From an uncultured Hyphomonas sp. (GTDB taxonomy: Bacteria; Pseudomonadota; Alphaproteobacteria; Caulobacterales; Hyphomonadaceae): a stretch of DNA of 64,000 bases. The notes beneath the pieces are model-generated. The model had not been told where the DNA came from, did not search any database, and was given only the letters and a program-made list of their open reading frames with translations. The position numbers were made by a program, and so were the translations under genes. Positions 44,357 to 53,322 of the stretch are shown in pieces (within the stretch, counting starts at the first letter, position 1; the number at the start of each line of letters is the position of its first letter). The stretch covers positions 558,001 through 622,000 of the forward strand of contig NZ_OY776147.1 in assembly GCF_963675305.1 (NCBI RefSeq), read 5' to 3'.

Positions 44357-45088
44357 TCAGTCCACCATGCCGAGGGCAATGCCGCGCAGAGCGGCCGAAA
44401 CCCGGTCATTCACATCGAGCTTGTCGAAACAGCGCCGGATATAGGTCTCGACGGTATTGCGGGAGAGGTGAAGCACTTCGGCAATCTGTGAGTTCGTCCG
44501 GCCACGGGCGACCCAGCGGAGGATTTCCCTTTCCCTGGCAGACAGATTGGTGCCGTTCGGAAGATCGCGTAACAACAGGCGGCAATAGGCGAGGTGCCCC
44601 ATTTGGGCGCTTGCCTGCAACACAAGAACGTCGTCCGGCGGCGGGCGACCATTGCTTCCAAAACCAAGCGCAGCATATCCATGCCGGCCGGCCGGTCCGA
44701 AGAGCGGGATGCCCAGACCTTCGCCCAGATTCTGTACCGACACGCGCTTGACGTATTCGAGCTCGTCCTCGGTCAGGTTTGGCAGTGTAGGAATCTCTGA
44801 CCAGAAGTGCGGACGGGTGAAACTCGCTGCTCGCCGGGCGAGTGGGTCGCTCAGGTGCAGTTTTTCTTCAAGATAGGTTTTCCGCCAGGCTTCCGGATAG
44901 CCAAATTGGTCGACCTGGATCTGTCCGTCAAAATCATGTGCGCCGACGGGCGGATAATGGAAATAGCTTGCCATTACGACGTGCATGGAGTCGTAAAAAG
45001 CTGTCGCCGCAATGCGAAGATCCCGGAACGTCTGCGCGTCACGGTAAGCCCGGAAGCACTGTTTAAGAGACTCCATTTCGCGCGTCAT
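44357..45088 (-). CDS. LuxR-type regulator with autoinducer-binding domain (solo)
   Basis: The 243-residue protein has an N-terminal autoinducer-binding domain and a C-terminal LuxR HTH (LSAREREILRWVARGRTNSQ and LHLSRNTVETYIRRCFDKL). The key ligand-site residues of the LuxR/TraR group are recognisable: W and Y in YPEAWRKTY, D-P in HLSDPLARRA and W in RPHFWSEIP. It may therefore bind an N-acyl-homoserine lactone or similar signal. No luxI homologue is present nearby, so it is a solo. Its end lies seven bases from the mnmA stop, convergent. Confidence 0.9.
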   Translation of the reverse strand: MTREMESLKQCFRAYRDAQTFRDLRIAATAFYDSMHVVMASYFHYPPVGAHDFDGQIQVDQFGYPEAWRKTYLEEKLHLSDPLARRAASFTRPHFWSEIPTLPNLTEDELEYVKRVSVQNLGEGLGIPLFGPAGRHGYAALGFGSNGRPPPDDVLVLQASAQMGHLAYCRLLLRDLPNGTNLSAREREILRWVARGRTNSQIAEVLHLSRNTVETYIRRCFDKLDVNDRVSAALRGIALGMVD

Positions 45089-45159
45089 TCGCCCCCCAAG
45101 GTCGCCATTATATGGCCTCAGACAGTTTTAAAACGCAAGAAAAACCGGAATCGGAAAGA

Positions 45160-46236
45160 TCAGCTCAGCCAGTCCGGGGCGGCCACTTTGTCGGACTGCC
45201 CCATATCCGGTTGGGGGTATCGCTCAAGCAGTTTGTCGACAATCGCGTCGGCAACCCGGTCCGCTTCCCGTAGCGGTGTATAGGTCCAGGTTTCCAGCGT
45301 GCCGTCGAACCAGCGGGCCGCGCCATGCCCGATCAGACTTTCGTGGAGCTTGTCGAACTTTTCCGAGCGGCCTTCCAGTCTGGCGATGTGCAGCGGCAGA
45401 CCATGCCAGGTGGCGTCAGACAGCATGTTGGCGCTGTCTTCGGTCACAATCGCAACGTCGGAGAAGGTCAGCCAGGCGATGTAGGGGTTCGGACCATCAT
45501 CCGTACCGGACCAGAATTTTGCGCCGATTTCATCGGCCATACGACGGAACCGCGCGCGGACCGGATCGGGGGTTCGGCGGGACGCGGTGATGCGCAGGCG
45601 CCAGCCAAGACCGGCCAGGGCGCGCAGCTGGCTGTCGAGGCGCTGGGCTGAAGCCTCGGTGAATTGGTGCGCCTTGCTGTCACCGCCCAGAATGACAATT
45701 GCACTCTTGCCGCGTTCGTCTGCGAGGTCGGCAAAGGCCTGGCCGGCGTCTTCTATTGTGTGCGGTGAAAAATAGGAGGGGGATCCGATTGTCTGAATGA
45801 CGTTCGGTCCTGTCACACCGTCATGCGCGGGTGTGACCAGCAGGTCGAAATTGTCGGGCGCAATGTGTGGGTCAAGAATCTGGACCGTCAGTGTCCGGCC
45901 GCCGGACCAGTCACGTACTGCCCGGCTGAACGCAGCCGAACGGCGCCCGGCGGCGATCCAGACGGTGGGCCAGGGCGGTTGCAGGAGCGTGCGTTGTTTC
46001 GCAGGCAGGGCAGACAGGGGGGAGGGCCAGGTATCGGCCGGAAGCCAGGTCCACGGGGCGCGCGGGGTCAGGACGACCGGGTCAGGGCGGTGCCCTTCGC
46101 CAGGAATGTGACCGATCTTCATCCAGCGGCGTGTCTCGCCCAAGGCCTGTACCACGGCACGCACCTGGGCGGCGTTGCCTGCGCGGCCATCGGAGACCGC
46201 CCAGACTGAGGGTCCGAGCGGTCCCGGCCCGGACAT
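45160..46236 (-). CDS. ELM1/GtrOC1-like family protein
   Basis: The 358-residue protein belongs to the family of plant mitochondrial fission protein ELM1 and bacterial GtrOC1-like putative glycosyltransferases. Visible signatures are the VWAVSDGRAGNAAQVRAVVQ start, DLLVTPAHDGVTGPNVIQTI, and the C-terminal TEDSANMLSDATWHGLPLHI. The fold resembles GT-B glycosyltransferases. No reaction is established. Its ATG directly abuts the greA stop (TAAATG), so translation is probably coupled to greA. Confidence 0.82.
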   Translation of the reverse strand: MSGPGPLGPSVWAVSDGRAGNAAQVRAVVQALGETRRWMKIGHIPGEGHRPDPVVLTPRAPWTWLPADTWPSPLSALPAKQRTLLQPPWPTVWIAAGRRSAAFSRAVRDWSGGRTLTVQILDPHIAPDNFDLLVTPAHDGVTGPNVIQTIGSPSYFSPHTIEDAGQAFADLADERGKSAIVILGGDSKAHQFTEASAQRLDSQLRALAGLGWRLRITASRRTPDPVRARFRRMADEIGAKFWSGTDDGPNPYIAWLTFSDVAIVTEDSANMLSDATWHGLPLHIARLEGRSEKFDKLHESLIGHGAARWFDGTLETWTYTPLREADRVADAIVDKLLERYPQPDMGQSDKVAAPDWLS

Positions 46237-46710
46237 TTACCGGTACTCGACTTTGACGATTTCGTAGGCCCGGGCCCCCGAAGGTGCCGCGACTTCAGCC
46301 TCGTCGCCTTCTTCCTTGCCGATCAGGGCACGGGCGATGGGGGAGGAGATGGAAATCTTGCCTTCCTTCACATTCGCCTCGTCGTCGCCGACGATCTTGT
46401 AGGAGGACTCTTCTTCGGAATCGACGTCGATCAGGGAGACCGTGGCACCAAAGCGGATTTTCCCGCCTGTCAGCTTTGACACATCGATCACGTCAGCGCG
46501 GGCGAGCTTGTCGTCCAGTTCGCTGATACGACCCTCGATGAAGCTCTGCTTCTCTTTGGCGGCATGGTATTCGGCGTTTTCCGACAGGTCGCCGTGGGCG
46601 CGCGCTTCAGCAATCGCCGCGATAATATTCGGGCGCTCAACCGATTTGAGGTTTTTCAGCTCAGTTTGAAGCGCAGCATGGCCTTCTGCGGTCATGGGGA
46701 TGCGTTCCAT
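46237..46710 (-). CDS. greA: transcription elongation factor GreA
   Basis: GreA stimulates RNA cleavage by backtracked RNA polymerase. The 157-residue protein has the N-terminal coiled coil with the acidic tip (AEARAHGDLSENAEYHAAKE) and the C-terminal FKBP-like domain (ISSPIARALIGKEEGDEAEV). MERIPMTAEG at 46710 is the family start, with AGAGG at suitable distance; GTG 46719 is too close to that site. It lies between carB and the ELM1-like gene. Confidence 0.97.
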   Translation of the reverse strand: MERIPMTAEGHAALQTELKNLKSVERPNIIAAIAEARAHGDLSENAEYHAAKEKQSFIEGRISELDDKLARADVIDVSKLTGGKIRFGATVSLIDVDSEEESSYKIVGDDEANVKEGKISISSPIARALIGKEEGDEAEVAAPSGARAYEIVKVEYR

Positions 46711-46776
46711 GGGGGTCACCTCTGTAATTGGGCGAAAATCGTTGTCGTAAATGTCAGCGTCGTCAAGTGGGGGTTG

Positions 46777-49700
46777 TCACGCCGATTGCAAGGCACGCAC
46801 GGAGATTTCCCGTGACTTCATGCTGGTGATGGCGCGAACAGACGCCATCGATGCGGCGAGCGTTGTGTAGTACGGAATCTTCCGAGCCACCGCCGTCCGG
46901 CGGATCGAGGCGCTATCTGCAATGGATGTTGCGCCTTCCGTCGTATTGAACACCAGCTGGATGTCGCCATTGATCATGGCATCCACAATGTGGGGCTGGC
47001 CCTCATTGACCTTGTTGATCGAGCTGACCGGCAGGCCTTCAGCTTCCAGGTGAGCCGCCGTGCCAGACGTGGCCACCAGGGTGAAGCCTAGGTTGATGAG
47101 CTCGCGCGCCGCCTCGATGACGCCGGTCTTGTCCGAATCCTTCACCGAAATGAAGACGGCACCTTCCGCAGGGAGAACCACGCCGCAACCGAGCTGGCTT
47201 TTCAGGAAGGCGGTGCCGAAATCATCGTCCCAGCCCATGACTTCGCCGGTAGAGCGCATTTCCGGGCCGAGCTGCGGGTCGACACCCGGGAAGCGGGCGA
47301 AGGGGAACACGGCTTCTTTAACGGCAATCCGGCGCGGATTGGCGTGGGTCAGGTCAAACGCTGTAAGCTTCTCACCCGCCATCACTTTCGCGGCGATGCC
47401 GGCAATCGGCGCACCAACGGCCTTGGCGACGAACGGGACGGTCCGGCTGGCGCGTGGATTGGCCTCCAGAACGTATATCTCTTCGCCTTTCACGGCGAAC
47501 TGAATGTTGATCAGTCCACGCACGTCCAGCGCGCGGGCGAGCGCGATCGTCTGCTCGGCGAGTCGGCCCTGCAGGGCGGGCGAAAGCGTGAAGGGCGGAA
47601 GCACACATGCGGAGTCGCCGGAATGCACGCCGGCTTCCTCGATATGCTCCATGATGCCTGCGACGTGGACGTTCTCGCCGTCGCAGATCGCATCGACATC
47701 CACCTCGGTGGCGTCCGAGAGATAGCGGTCGATGAACAGAGACGCATCGCCGGAAACCTGGAGCGCTTCGGCAGCGAATTTGCGCAGATCTTCATCGTTG
47801 CGGGCAATCTCCATGGCACGGCCGCCAAGCACGAAGCTCGGCCGGAGCATGACCGGGTAGCCGATCTCGTTCGCCTTGATCTGCGCTTCGTCCACGCTGC
47901 GCGCGGTTCTTGACGGGGCCTGCTGGATGCCGAGCTTGTCCAGGAGGGCAGCGAACTGCTCGCGGTCTTCGGCCAGGTCAATCGAAGCCGGACTTGTCCC
48001 GAGGATCGGAATGTTCTGCTGATGCAGCGGATTGGCGAGCTTCAGCGGGGTCTGGCCGCCAAACTGGACGATCACGCCGCGCAGATGGCCGGTGCCGCTT
48101 TCCTTGTGAATGATCTCGAGCACGTGCTCGTCGGTCAGCGGCTCGAAATAGAGGCGGTCGGACGTATCATAGTCTGTAGACACCGTTTCCGGGTTACAGT
48201 TCACCATGATCGACTCCATGCCGAGGTCTTCCATGGCGAAGGCGGCATGGCAGCAGCAATAGTCGAACTCGATCCCCTGGCCGATCCGGTTCGGGCCGCC
48301 GCCAAGAATGACGACTTTCTCGCGGGCGGTCGGCAGGGCTTCGCAGTCTGCCTTTTCCTGACCGAACAACGGGTGCTCATAGGTGGAGTAGAGATAAGGC
48401 GTCTTGGCGGCGAACTCGGCGGCGCAGGTGTCGATGCGCTTGTACACCGGGCGGACGTCCAGCGCGTGGCGCTGGTCACGCACGGCTTCTTCCGTGTTGC
48501 CCGTCAGTTCAGCGAGGCGCTTGTCGGAGAAGCCCATCGCCTTGAGGTCGGTCATTGCGAACGCACTATCCGGCAGGCCTTGCGCGCGGATCATTTTCTC
48601 TGTGGCGATAATCTCTTCGATCTGGCGCAGGAACCATTTGTCGATCGATGTGATGGCGTAGACGTCGTCGACGCTCAGATCCATTCGGAACGCCTCGGCG
48701 ACGACACGCAGGCGATCTGGTGACTGGATGGCCAGAGCGGCGCGCAGTTTCGTTTCATCCTCGAAGGGCAGTTCGTTCAGGCCGGTCAACCCTGTTTCGA
48801 GGGAGTTCAGCGCCTTCTGAAGGCTTTCCTTGAAGTTCCGGCCAATCGCCATCGCCTCGCCGACGGACTTCATCGCCGTGGTCAGGACGGGTTCCGTGCC
48901 CTTGTACTTTTCGAAAGCGAAACGCGGGATCTTGGTGACGACATAGTCGATGGTCGGCTCGAAAGAGGCAGGCGTCACACCGGTGATGTCATTGTCCAGC
49001 TCATCCAGCGTGTAGCCGACCGCCAGCTTCGCGGCGACTTTCGCAATCGGGAAACCGGTTGCCTTGGACGCCAGCGCGGAGGAGCGCGACACGCGCGGGT
49101 TCATCTCGATGACGACCAGGCGCCCGTCTGCGGGGTTCACTGCGAACTGGACATTCGAGCCGCCGGTCTCGACACCGATCTCGCGCAGCACGGCAAGCGA
49201 CGCGTTACGCATCACCTGATATTCCTTGTCGGTGAGGGTCAGAGCAGGGGCGACGGTGATGGAGTCGCCTGTGTGGACACCCATCGGGTCGATGTTCTCG
49301 ATGGAGCAGATGATGATGGCATTGTCCGCTTTGTCGCGGACAACCTCCATCTCATATTCTTTCCAGCCGAGCAGGCTCTCGTCGACGAGGATCTGCGCAT
49401 TGGGAGACGCCGCGAGGCCCGAGCGGCAGATCTCTTCATACTCCTCAACATTGTAGGCAACGCCGCCGCCCGTGCCGCCGAGCGTGAAGGCCGGACGGAT
49501 GATGGCGGGCAGGCCAACGGTCTCCAGCGCGTCCATGGCGCGCTTAAGACCTTCAATCCGGTCGTATTTGCCGTCGGCCTTTCTCGGCGAGGAGACAATT
49601 GTCGCGCGCGGATTTTCCAGGCCGATCCGGTCCATCGCCTCGCGGAAGAGGGCGCGATCTTCAGCCATCTCGATAGCGTCCGCCTTGGCGCCGATGAGCT

Positions 49701-50040
49701 CGACGCCATGCTTCTCCAGAATGCCTGCATAGTGCAGGTCCAGCGCGCAGTTCAGCGCGGTCTGACCGCCCATCGTGGGCAGCAGCGCATCCGGCTTTTC
49801 TTCGATGATGATCTTCTCGACGATTTCCGGTGTGATCGGTTCGATATAGGTCGCGTCGGCCAGTCCCGGATCCGTCATGATCGTGGCCGGGTTCGAGTTG
49901 ACGAGGATGACGCGGTAGCCTTCATCCTTGAGGGCCTTCACCGCCTGGACGCCCGAATAATCGAATTCGCAGGCCTGTCCGATGATGATCGGTCCGGCGC
50001 CAATGACGAGAATGGAGCTGATATCTGTGCGCTTTGGCAT
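46777..50040 (-). CDS. carB: carbamoyl phosphate synthase large subunit
   Basis: CarB uses ammonia delivered by CarA, bicarbonate and two ATP to make carbamoyl phosphate for pyrimidine and arginine synthesis. The 1087-residue product has both ATP-grasp halves (PKRTDISSILVIGAGPIIIG at the start; KVVILGGGPNRIGQGIEFDY at the second half) and the C-terminal allosteric MGS-like domain. Length is normal. carA lies on the same strand about 4.5 kb away, separated by six other genes. Confidence 0.98.
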   Translation of the reverse strand: MPKRTDISSILVIGAGPIIIGQACEFDYSGVQAVKALKDEGYRVILVNSNPATIMTDPGLADATYIEPITPEIVEKIIIEEKPDALLPTMGGQTALNCALDLHYAGILEKHGVELIGAKADAIEMAEDRALFREAMDRIGLENPRATIVSSPRKADGKYDRIEGLKRAMDALETVGLPAIIRPAFTLGGTGGGVAYNVEEYEEICRSGLAASPNAQILVDESLLGWKEYEMEVVRDKADNAIIICSIENIDPMGVHTGDSITVAPALTLTDKEYQVMRNASLAVLREIGVETGGSNVQFAVNPADGRLVVIEMNPRVSRSSALASKATGFPIAKVAAKLAVGYTLDELDNDITGVTPASFEPTIDYVVTKIPRFAFEKYKGTEPVLTTAMKSVGEAMAIGRNFKESLQKALNSLETGLTGLNELPFEDETKLRAALAIQSPDRLRVVAEAFRMDLSVDDVYAITSIDKWFLRQIEEIIATEKMIRAQGLPDSAFAMTDLKAMGFSDKRLAELTGNTEEAVRDQRHALDVRPVYKRIDTCAAEFAAKTPYLYSTYEHPLFGQEKADCEALPTAREKVVILGGGPNRIGQGIEFDYCCCHAAFAMEDLGMESIMVNCNPETVSTDYDTSDRLYFEPLTDEHVLEIIHKESGTGHLRGVIVQFGGQTPLKLANPLHQQNIPILGTSPASIDLAEDREQFAALLDKLGIQQAPSRTARSVDEAQIKANEIGYPVMLRPSFVLGGRAMEIARNDEDLRKFAAEALQVSGDASLFIDRYLSDATEVDVDAICDGENVHVAGIMEHIEEAGVHSGDSACVLPPFTLSPALQGRLAEQTIALARALDVRGLINIQFAVKGEEIYVLEANPRASRTVPFVAKAVGAPIAGIAAKVMAGEKLTAFDLTHANPRRIAVKEAVFPFARFPGVDPQLGPEMRSTGEVMGWDDDFGTAFLKSQLGCGVVLPAEGAVFISVKDSDKTGVIEAARELINLGFTLVATSGTAAHLEAEGLPVSSINKVNEGQPHIVDAMINGDIQLVFNTTEGATSIADSASIRRTAVARKIPYYTTLAASMASVRAITSMKSREISVRALQSA

Positions 50041-50166
50041 GTGCCCCTACTCCTCGCGGTCAAACGGCTGCGTCATAGCAGAGTCGGAGGCTTGGGCAAG
50101 GTAAGAGTGGACAGAAAGTCGGCGCCCGCTGCAGTAAGTTGGTGGTTTCTGTTTGCCTGAACGAGG

Positions 50167-50646
50167 TCAGAGACATGCCTCTTCGTGGACGATTGTCGTC
50201 TGCTCCTGGACGAGGCGCCAGACGCCGCGGGCGTATTCGAACATTTGCCGGGAATGTTGGCGTTGGGATTTCCGGTCGTTCTCATGCGTCATTCCCTGAA
50301 GGCGCGTGTGGAACTCCGCTACGGCCATATCGCCGGAGATCGTCACATCAATCGGGGAATCGATCATGAGGGACCATTCGCAGAAGGTCTCCGACACCAG
50401 TGACGACCAGAAGGCGCAATAGGAGTCGAGCGAAACATTGACTGTCATGTGCCCTCCGAAATCCGTCACCATCCGGACCGGGCCGTCTGTGACAATTTCG
50501 CGTAGCTTTTCGGTAGGCAGCTTGCCATCGATGCTGCTCCACGCAGAACACCAGGCGAAGACCCGGGTTCTCACTTCCGTTTCGGGGGAAGTGGGTTCCC
50601 GCTGTGTCAAAACAGACAATGTCGAAGACAGGTGAGGTGGGGCCAT
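50167..50646 (-). CDS. SnoaL/NTF2-like domain protein
   Basis: The 159-residue cytoplasmic protein looks like the NTF2/SnoaL fold: an N-terminal helix, then alternating strands with VTISGDMAVAEFHTRLQGMT and a final VWRLVQEQTTIVH strand, as in DUF4440/SnoaL-like proteins. Such domains serve as small enzymes or ligand pockets, but no activity can be assigned. The ATG at 50646 has AAGGAG upstream; the longer frame has no such site. Confidence 0.6.
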   Translation of the reverse strand: MAPPHLSSTLSVLTQREPTSPETEVRTRVFAWCSAWSSIDGKLPTEKLREIVTDGPVRMVTDFGGHMTVNVSLDSYCAFWSSLVSETFCEWSLMIDSPIDVTISGDMAVAEFHTRLQGMTHENDRKSQRQHSRQMFEYARGVWRLVQEQTTIVHEEACL

Positions 50647-50759
50647 GCCGCACTCCTTGAGCAAAACGCTACAGATACAGTCCGTCAGAAACGCGCCAAG
50701 GTGGATCTGGTTCCCATTTAGTTTTGCATTCCTGTCGCTTTTTTTGAGTGCCGGCAAAG

Positions 50760-50790
50760 GACGACCCCGTTCACCTTTAACGGGGCCGTC
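50760..50790 (-). terminator. terminator of the glycine-zipper lipoprotein gene
   Basis: GACGACCCCGTT (50760-50771) pairs with AACGGGGCCGTC (50779-50790), with one G-U pair in the minus-strand RNA, and is followed on that strand by CTTT. It lies 22 bases past the lipoprotein stop. Confidence 0.6.
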
Positions 50791-50812
50791 GGTCAGTTAA
50801 TTGTGCCGCGAG

Positions 50813-51151
50813 TTACCAGCGCGAGCGGTCATAAGGGTAGCGGTCGTAGGCGTTTGCCACGCCGTCACCGTCGGAATCTCGCTCGGTTTCCTGGTCTTTT
50901 ACACCGGGCATGTCGCAGTCTTCGGCCTCTGTGCAGCCTTTCGCTGCGCCGGCTGCGCCGCCAAGTGCACCACCGATGATGGCGCCGCGTTCCGCATCGC
51001 CATCGCCGACATTGTTGCCGATCACGGCGCCTGCAACGGCCCCTGCGGCGGCGCCATAGGCTGCGTTGCGTTCGGTTGTGCCGGTAGAAGTACAGGCAGC
51101 CAGAATGGCTGCGCTGGCACCAATGGCCATCAGTTTCACTGGGAGGGTCAT
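50813..51151 (-). CDS. glycine-zipper lipoprotein with calcium-binding-like tail
   Basis: The 112-residue protein has a lipobox AAILAAC (Cys about residue 20). A glycine-zipper repeat follows (AAYGAAAGAVAGAVIGNNVG, then AIIGGALGGAAGAAKG), typical of small outer-membrane lipoproteins of the YMGG/OmpA-linked type. The C-terminal DSDGDGVANAYDRYPYD resembles a thrombospondin type 3 calcium-binding repeat. Role probably structural in the envelope. The start is the ATG at 51151. Confidence 0.8.
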   Translation of the reverse strand: MTLPVKLMAIGASAAILAACTSTGTTERNAAYGAAAGAVAGAVIGNNVGDGDAERGAIIGGALGGAAGAAKGCTEAEDCDMPGVKDQETERDSDGDGVANAYDRYPYDRSRW

Positions 51152-51250
51152 ATCGGATCCTTTCGGGTGGCTATGACCGCAACAACGGTTGGCTCCCGGG
51201 CCGGTTCCCCGCACAACATTACAATGAATTCAGAGACTTGACCGGACCCG

Positions 51251-51988
51251 TCAGCTCCAGCGTTTGGAAAGCTTCTGGCTGATTTCGTCCGGAGCCTGTT
51301 TCTCGGTGCCCTGATAGCCGGTGACCGCGTCAGCTACGAACGGGTTGTCCTGACGCTCTTGTCCGAAGGTCGAGAGCGGGCCGTGACCGGGCACGAAGCG
51401 CATCTGCTCGCCGAGCGGCCAGAGCTTGCCGGTGATCGAGTCGATCAGCTGCTGATGATTGCCGCGCGGAAAATCCGTCCGTCCGACCGAGCCGCGGAAA
51501 AGCACATCGCCGACAAAGGCGAGTCCCCCCTCCTGGGAATAGATCACCACATGGCCCGGCGTGTGCCCGGGCGTATGCACGACGCCAAACTTGTTGCCGG
51601 CCAGGTCGAGGACATCGCCATCGTGCAGGTACTGGTCCGGTTTGACGTTCCGGCCGTCCTTGATGCCGTATTTTGCGCCCTGCGTTTCGATCTCATCCAG
51701 CAGCCACTGGTCGTCCTCGTGCGGGCCGATGATGGGACAGCCGGTCCGCTCTGCCACGGCCGCTGCAGCGCCTGCATGGTCCATATGGCCGTGGGTCAGC
51801 CAGACCGCGACAATCTTCACGCCGAACTGTTCTGCAGCGCCCATCAGCTTGTCGATCTCACCACCGGGGTCGACGAAAACGCCTTCCTTGGTCTCGGTCG
51901 ACCAGATCATGGACGTATTCTGCTGCAGGGGCGTGACCGGGATGATCCGGATCTCGAGCTTGGGCTGGTTGGCGGGTGTCTCAGTCAT
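51251..51988 (-). CDS. MBL-fold metallo-hydrolase (glyoxalase II-like)
   Basis: The 245-residue enzyme has the metallo-beta-lactamase metal motif VWLTHGHMDHAGAAAAVAER (HxHxDH), a further His in HTPGHTPGHVVIYS, and an Asp in LAFVGDVLFRGSVG. It is of the short GloB-like type that hydrolyses thioesters or related compounds. No exact substrate is evident. Divergent from the M48 protease gene. Confidence 0.9.
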   Translation of the reverse strand: MTETPANQPKLEIRIIPVTPLQQNTSMIWSTETKEGVFVDPGGEIDKLMGAAEQFGVKIVAVWLTHGHMDHAGAAAAVAERTGCPIIGPHEDDQWLLDEIETQGAKYGIKDGRNVKPDQYLHDGDVLDLAGNKFGVVHTPGHTPGHVVIYSQEGGLAFVGDVLFRGSVGRTDFPRGNHQQLIDSITGKLWPLGEQMRFVPGHGPLSTFGQERQDNPFVADAVTGYQGTEKQAPDEISQKLSKRWS

Positions 51989-52108
51989 GATCGCTACATA
52001 ATCGGTCCGGCGGGGAACGCAAAGCGTGCGGCGGGTGCTTTTCCAGATCAGCGGGGTCCGCTAACAGAGAATGGGCACTCATGATGGCGGAGGACGAGGG
52101 TCGTGCGC

Positions 52109-53080
52109 ATGCCGACACAACCAGGCGGGATGTATCGAGGCGGTGGAGGGATCGCGCGTCTTCTGCGCAGCCGCTTTGGCCTGTTGTTGATCGCCGCCAT
52201 TGGGCTCTTCCTCTACTGGCAGATGAACCAGAAGCCTGTGCCGTTTTCCGGACGGACACAGCTGAACACGATTCCGGTCGAGCGGGAGGTCGAGCTGGGC
52301 CAGCAATCCTATCTGCAGATCCTCAATCAGGAGCAGAGTCAGGGCAACACGGTATTATGTGCGGGCGGGAACTGTTCGGGAGAGGCGGCGCAGCTGACCG
52401 CCACAGTGCGCGAGATCGGGGCACGGCTTCAGGCGGCCGCGGTCGAGCTTGAGCGGGAATTGCTGGATGAGGGCTATGCCTTCACGCCGGTCGCAGAGAC
52501 ATTCGACTGGACCTATTACGTCGTCCAGTCAGCAACGCCGAACGCCTTCTGCCTGCCGGGCGGATATGTTGCGGTCTATACCGGCATTCTGGACATCACC
52601 GGTGACTATAATGGCCGGGTCGATCTGGATGATCTGGCCGACCCGGACAAGCTGGCCGTGGTGATGGGGCATGAGATAGGTCACGCGCTCGCCCATCACG
52701 GGGCAGAGCGGATGAGCCAGCAGCAGGTGATGCAGGTCGGACAGGTGGCTGTCGGCATGTCGATGGGAGACATGGACCCCTCACAGCAACGCGCGATCAT
52801 GCAGGCCTTCGGGATCGCCGCTCAAGGCGGGATGCTCAAATTTTCCCGCGAGCACGAGACCGAGGCGGACAAGATCGGCCTCGGTCTGCTGGTACGGGCC
52901 TGTTACGACCCGCGTGAGGCACCGGAACTGTGGCAGCGCATGGGGAAGATCGGCGTTGGCCAGCGCCCGCCCGAATGGATGAGCACGCACCCGGCCAGCG
53001 AGACGCGTGCGGAGAATTTCCGCAAATGGATGCCTGACGCGATCGCCGAATACGAGCGCCGATGCGGACCGCTTCGCTAG
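52109..53080 (+). CDS. M48 family metalloprotease (LoiP/BepA-like)
   Basis: The 323-residue protein has one N-terminal transmembrane helix (LLLIAAIGLFLYWQMNQ, about residues 22-38) and a periplasmic M48 peptidase domain. The zinc motif VMGHEIGHALAHHG starts at His188 and the third ligand is the Glu of EHETEADKIGL. STHPASETRAENF is the conserved late M48 segment. Relatives degrade misfolded outer-membrane proteins. ATG 52109 has GAGGG eight bases upstream; GTG 52103 is an alternative. Confidence 0.92.
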   Translation: MPTQPGGMYRGGGGIARLLRSRFGLLLIAAIGLFLYWQMNQKPVPFSGRTQLNTIPVEREVELGQQSYLQILNQEQSQGNTVLCAGGNCSGEAAQLTATVREIGARLQAAAVELERELLDEGYAFTPVAETFDWTYYVVQSATPNAFCLPGGYVAVYTGILDITGDYNGRVDLDDLADPDKLAVVMGHEIGHALAHHGAERMSQQQVMQVGQVAVGMSMGDMDPSQQRAIMQAFGIAAQGGMLKFSREHETEADKIGLGLLVRACYDPREAPELWQRMGKIGVGQRPPEWMSTHPASETRAENFRKWMPDAIAEYERRCGPLR

Positions 53081-53283
53081 AGATTGCCAGCCCGGAGTCG
53101 GGTCCGGCCAATTGTTTCGAATGACCGCCCGACACAAAACTGCGCCCAGGCCTTTTCAGGCGGGCGCAGTTCGTTGGCGTCCCGCGCTAGCCTGCGGCCA
53201 GTCCCACCCAGCACAATACATACGCGGTTCCAAAAGGGTGCTCCGGGCAAGGAAAAGTCTCCGAAGCGCTTTGAAAAGTTACG

Positions 53284-53294
53284 TACCATTGGTA
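53284..53294. promoter_or_regulatory. candidate operator of the second TetR regulator
   Basis: TACC-ATT-GGTA is a short inverted repeat in the sequence GTTACGTACCATTGGTATGA, 28 bases before the TetR start codon. Partial symmetry extends outward. TetR/AcrR-type proteins often autoregulate through such sites. Confidence 0.35.
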
Positions 53295-53322
53295 TGATAG
53301 CGCAGCAACGAAAAAATGCCCT

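Noticed and set aside
53144..53169. Hairpin CTGCGCCC / GGGCGCAG after the M48 gene as a terminator
   Set aside because: The stem is good but no T run follows on either strand, so I did not call it a terminator.
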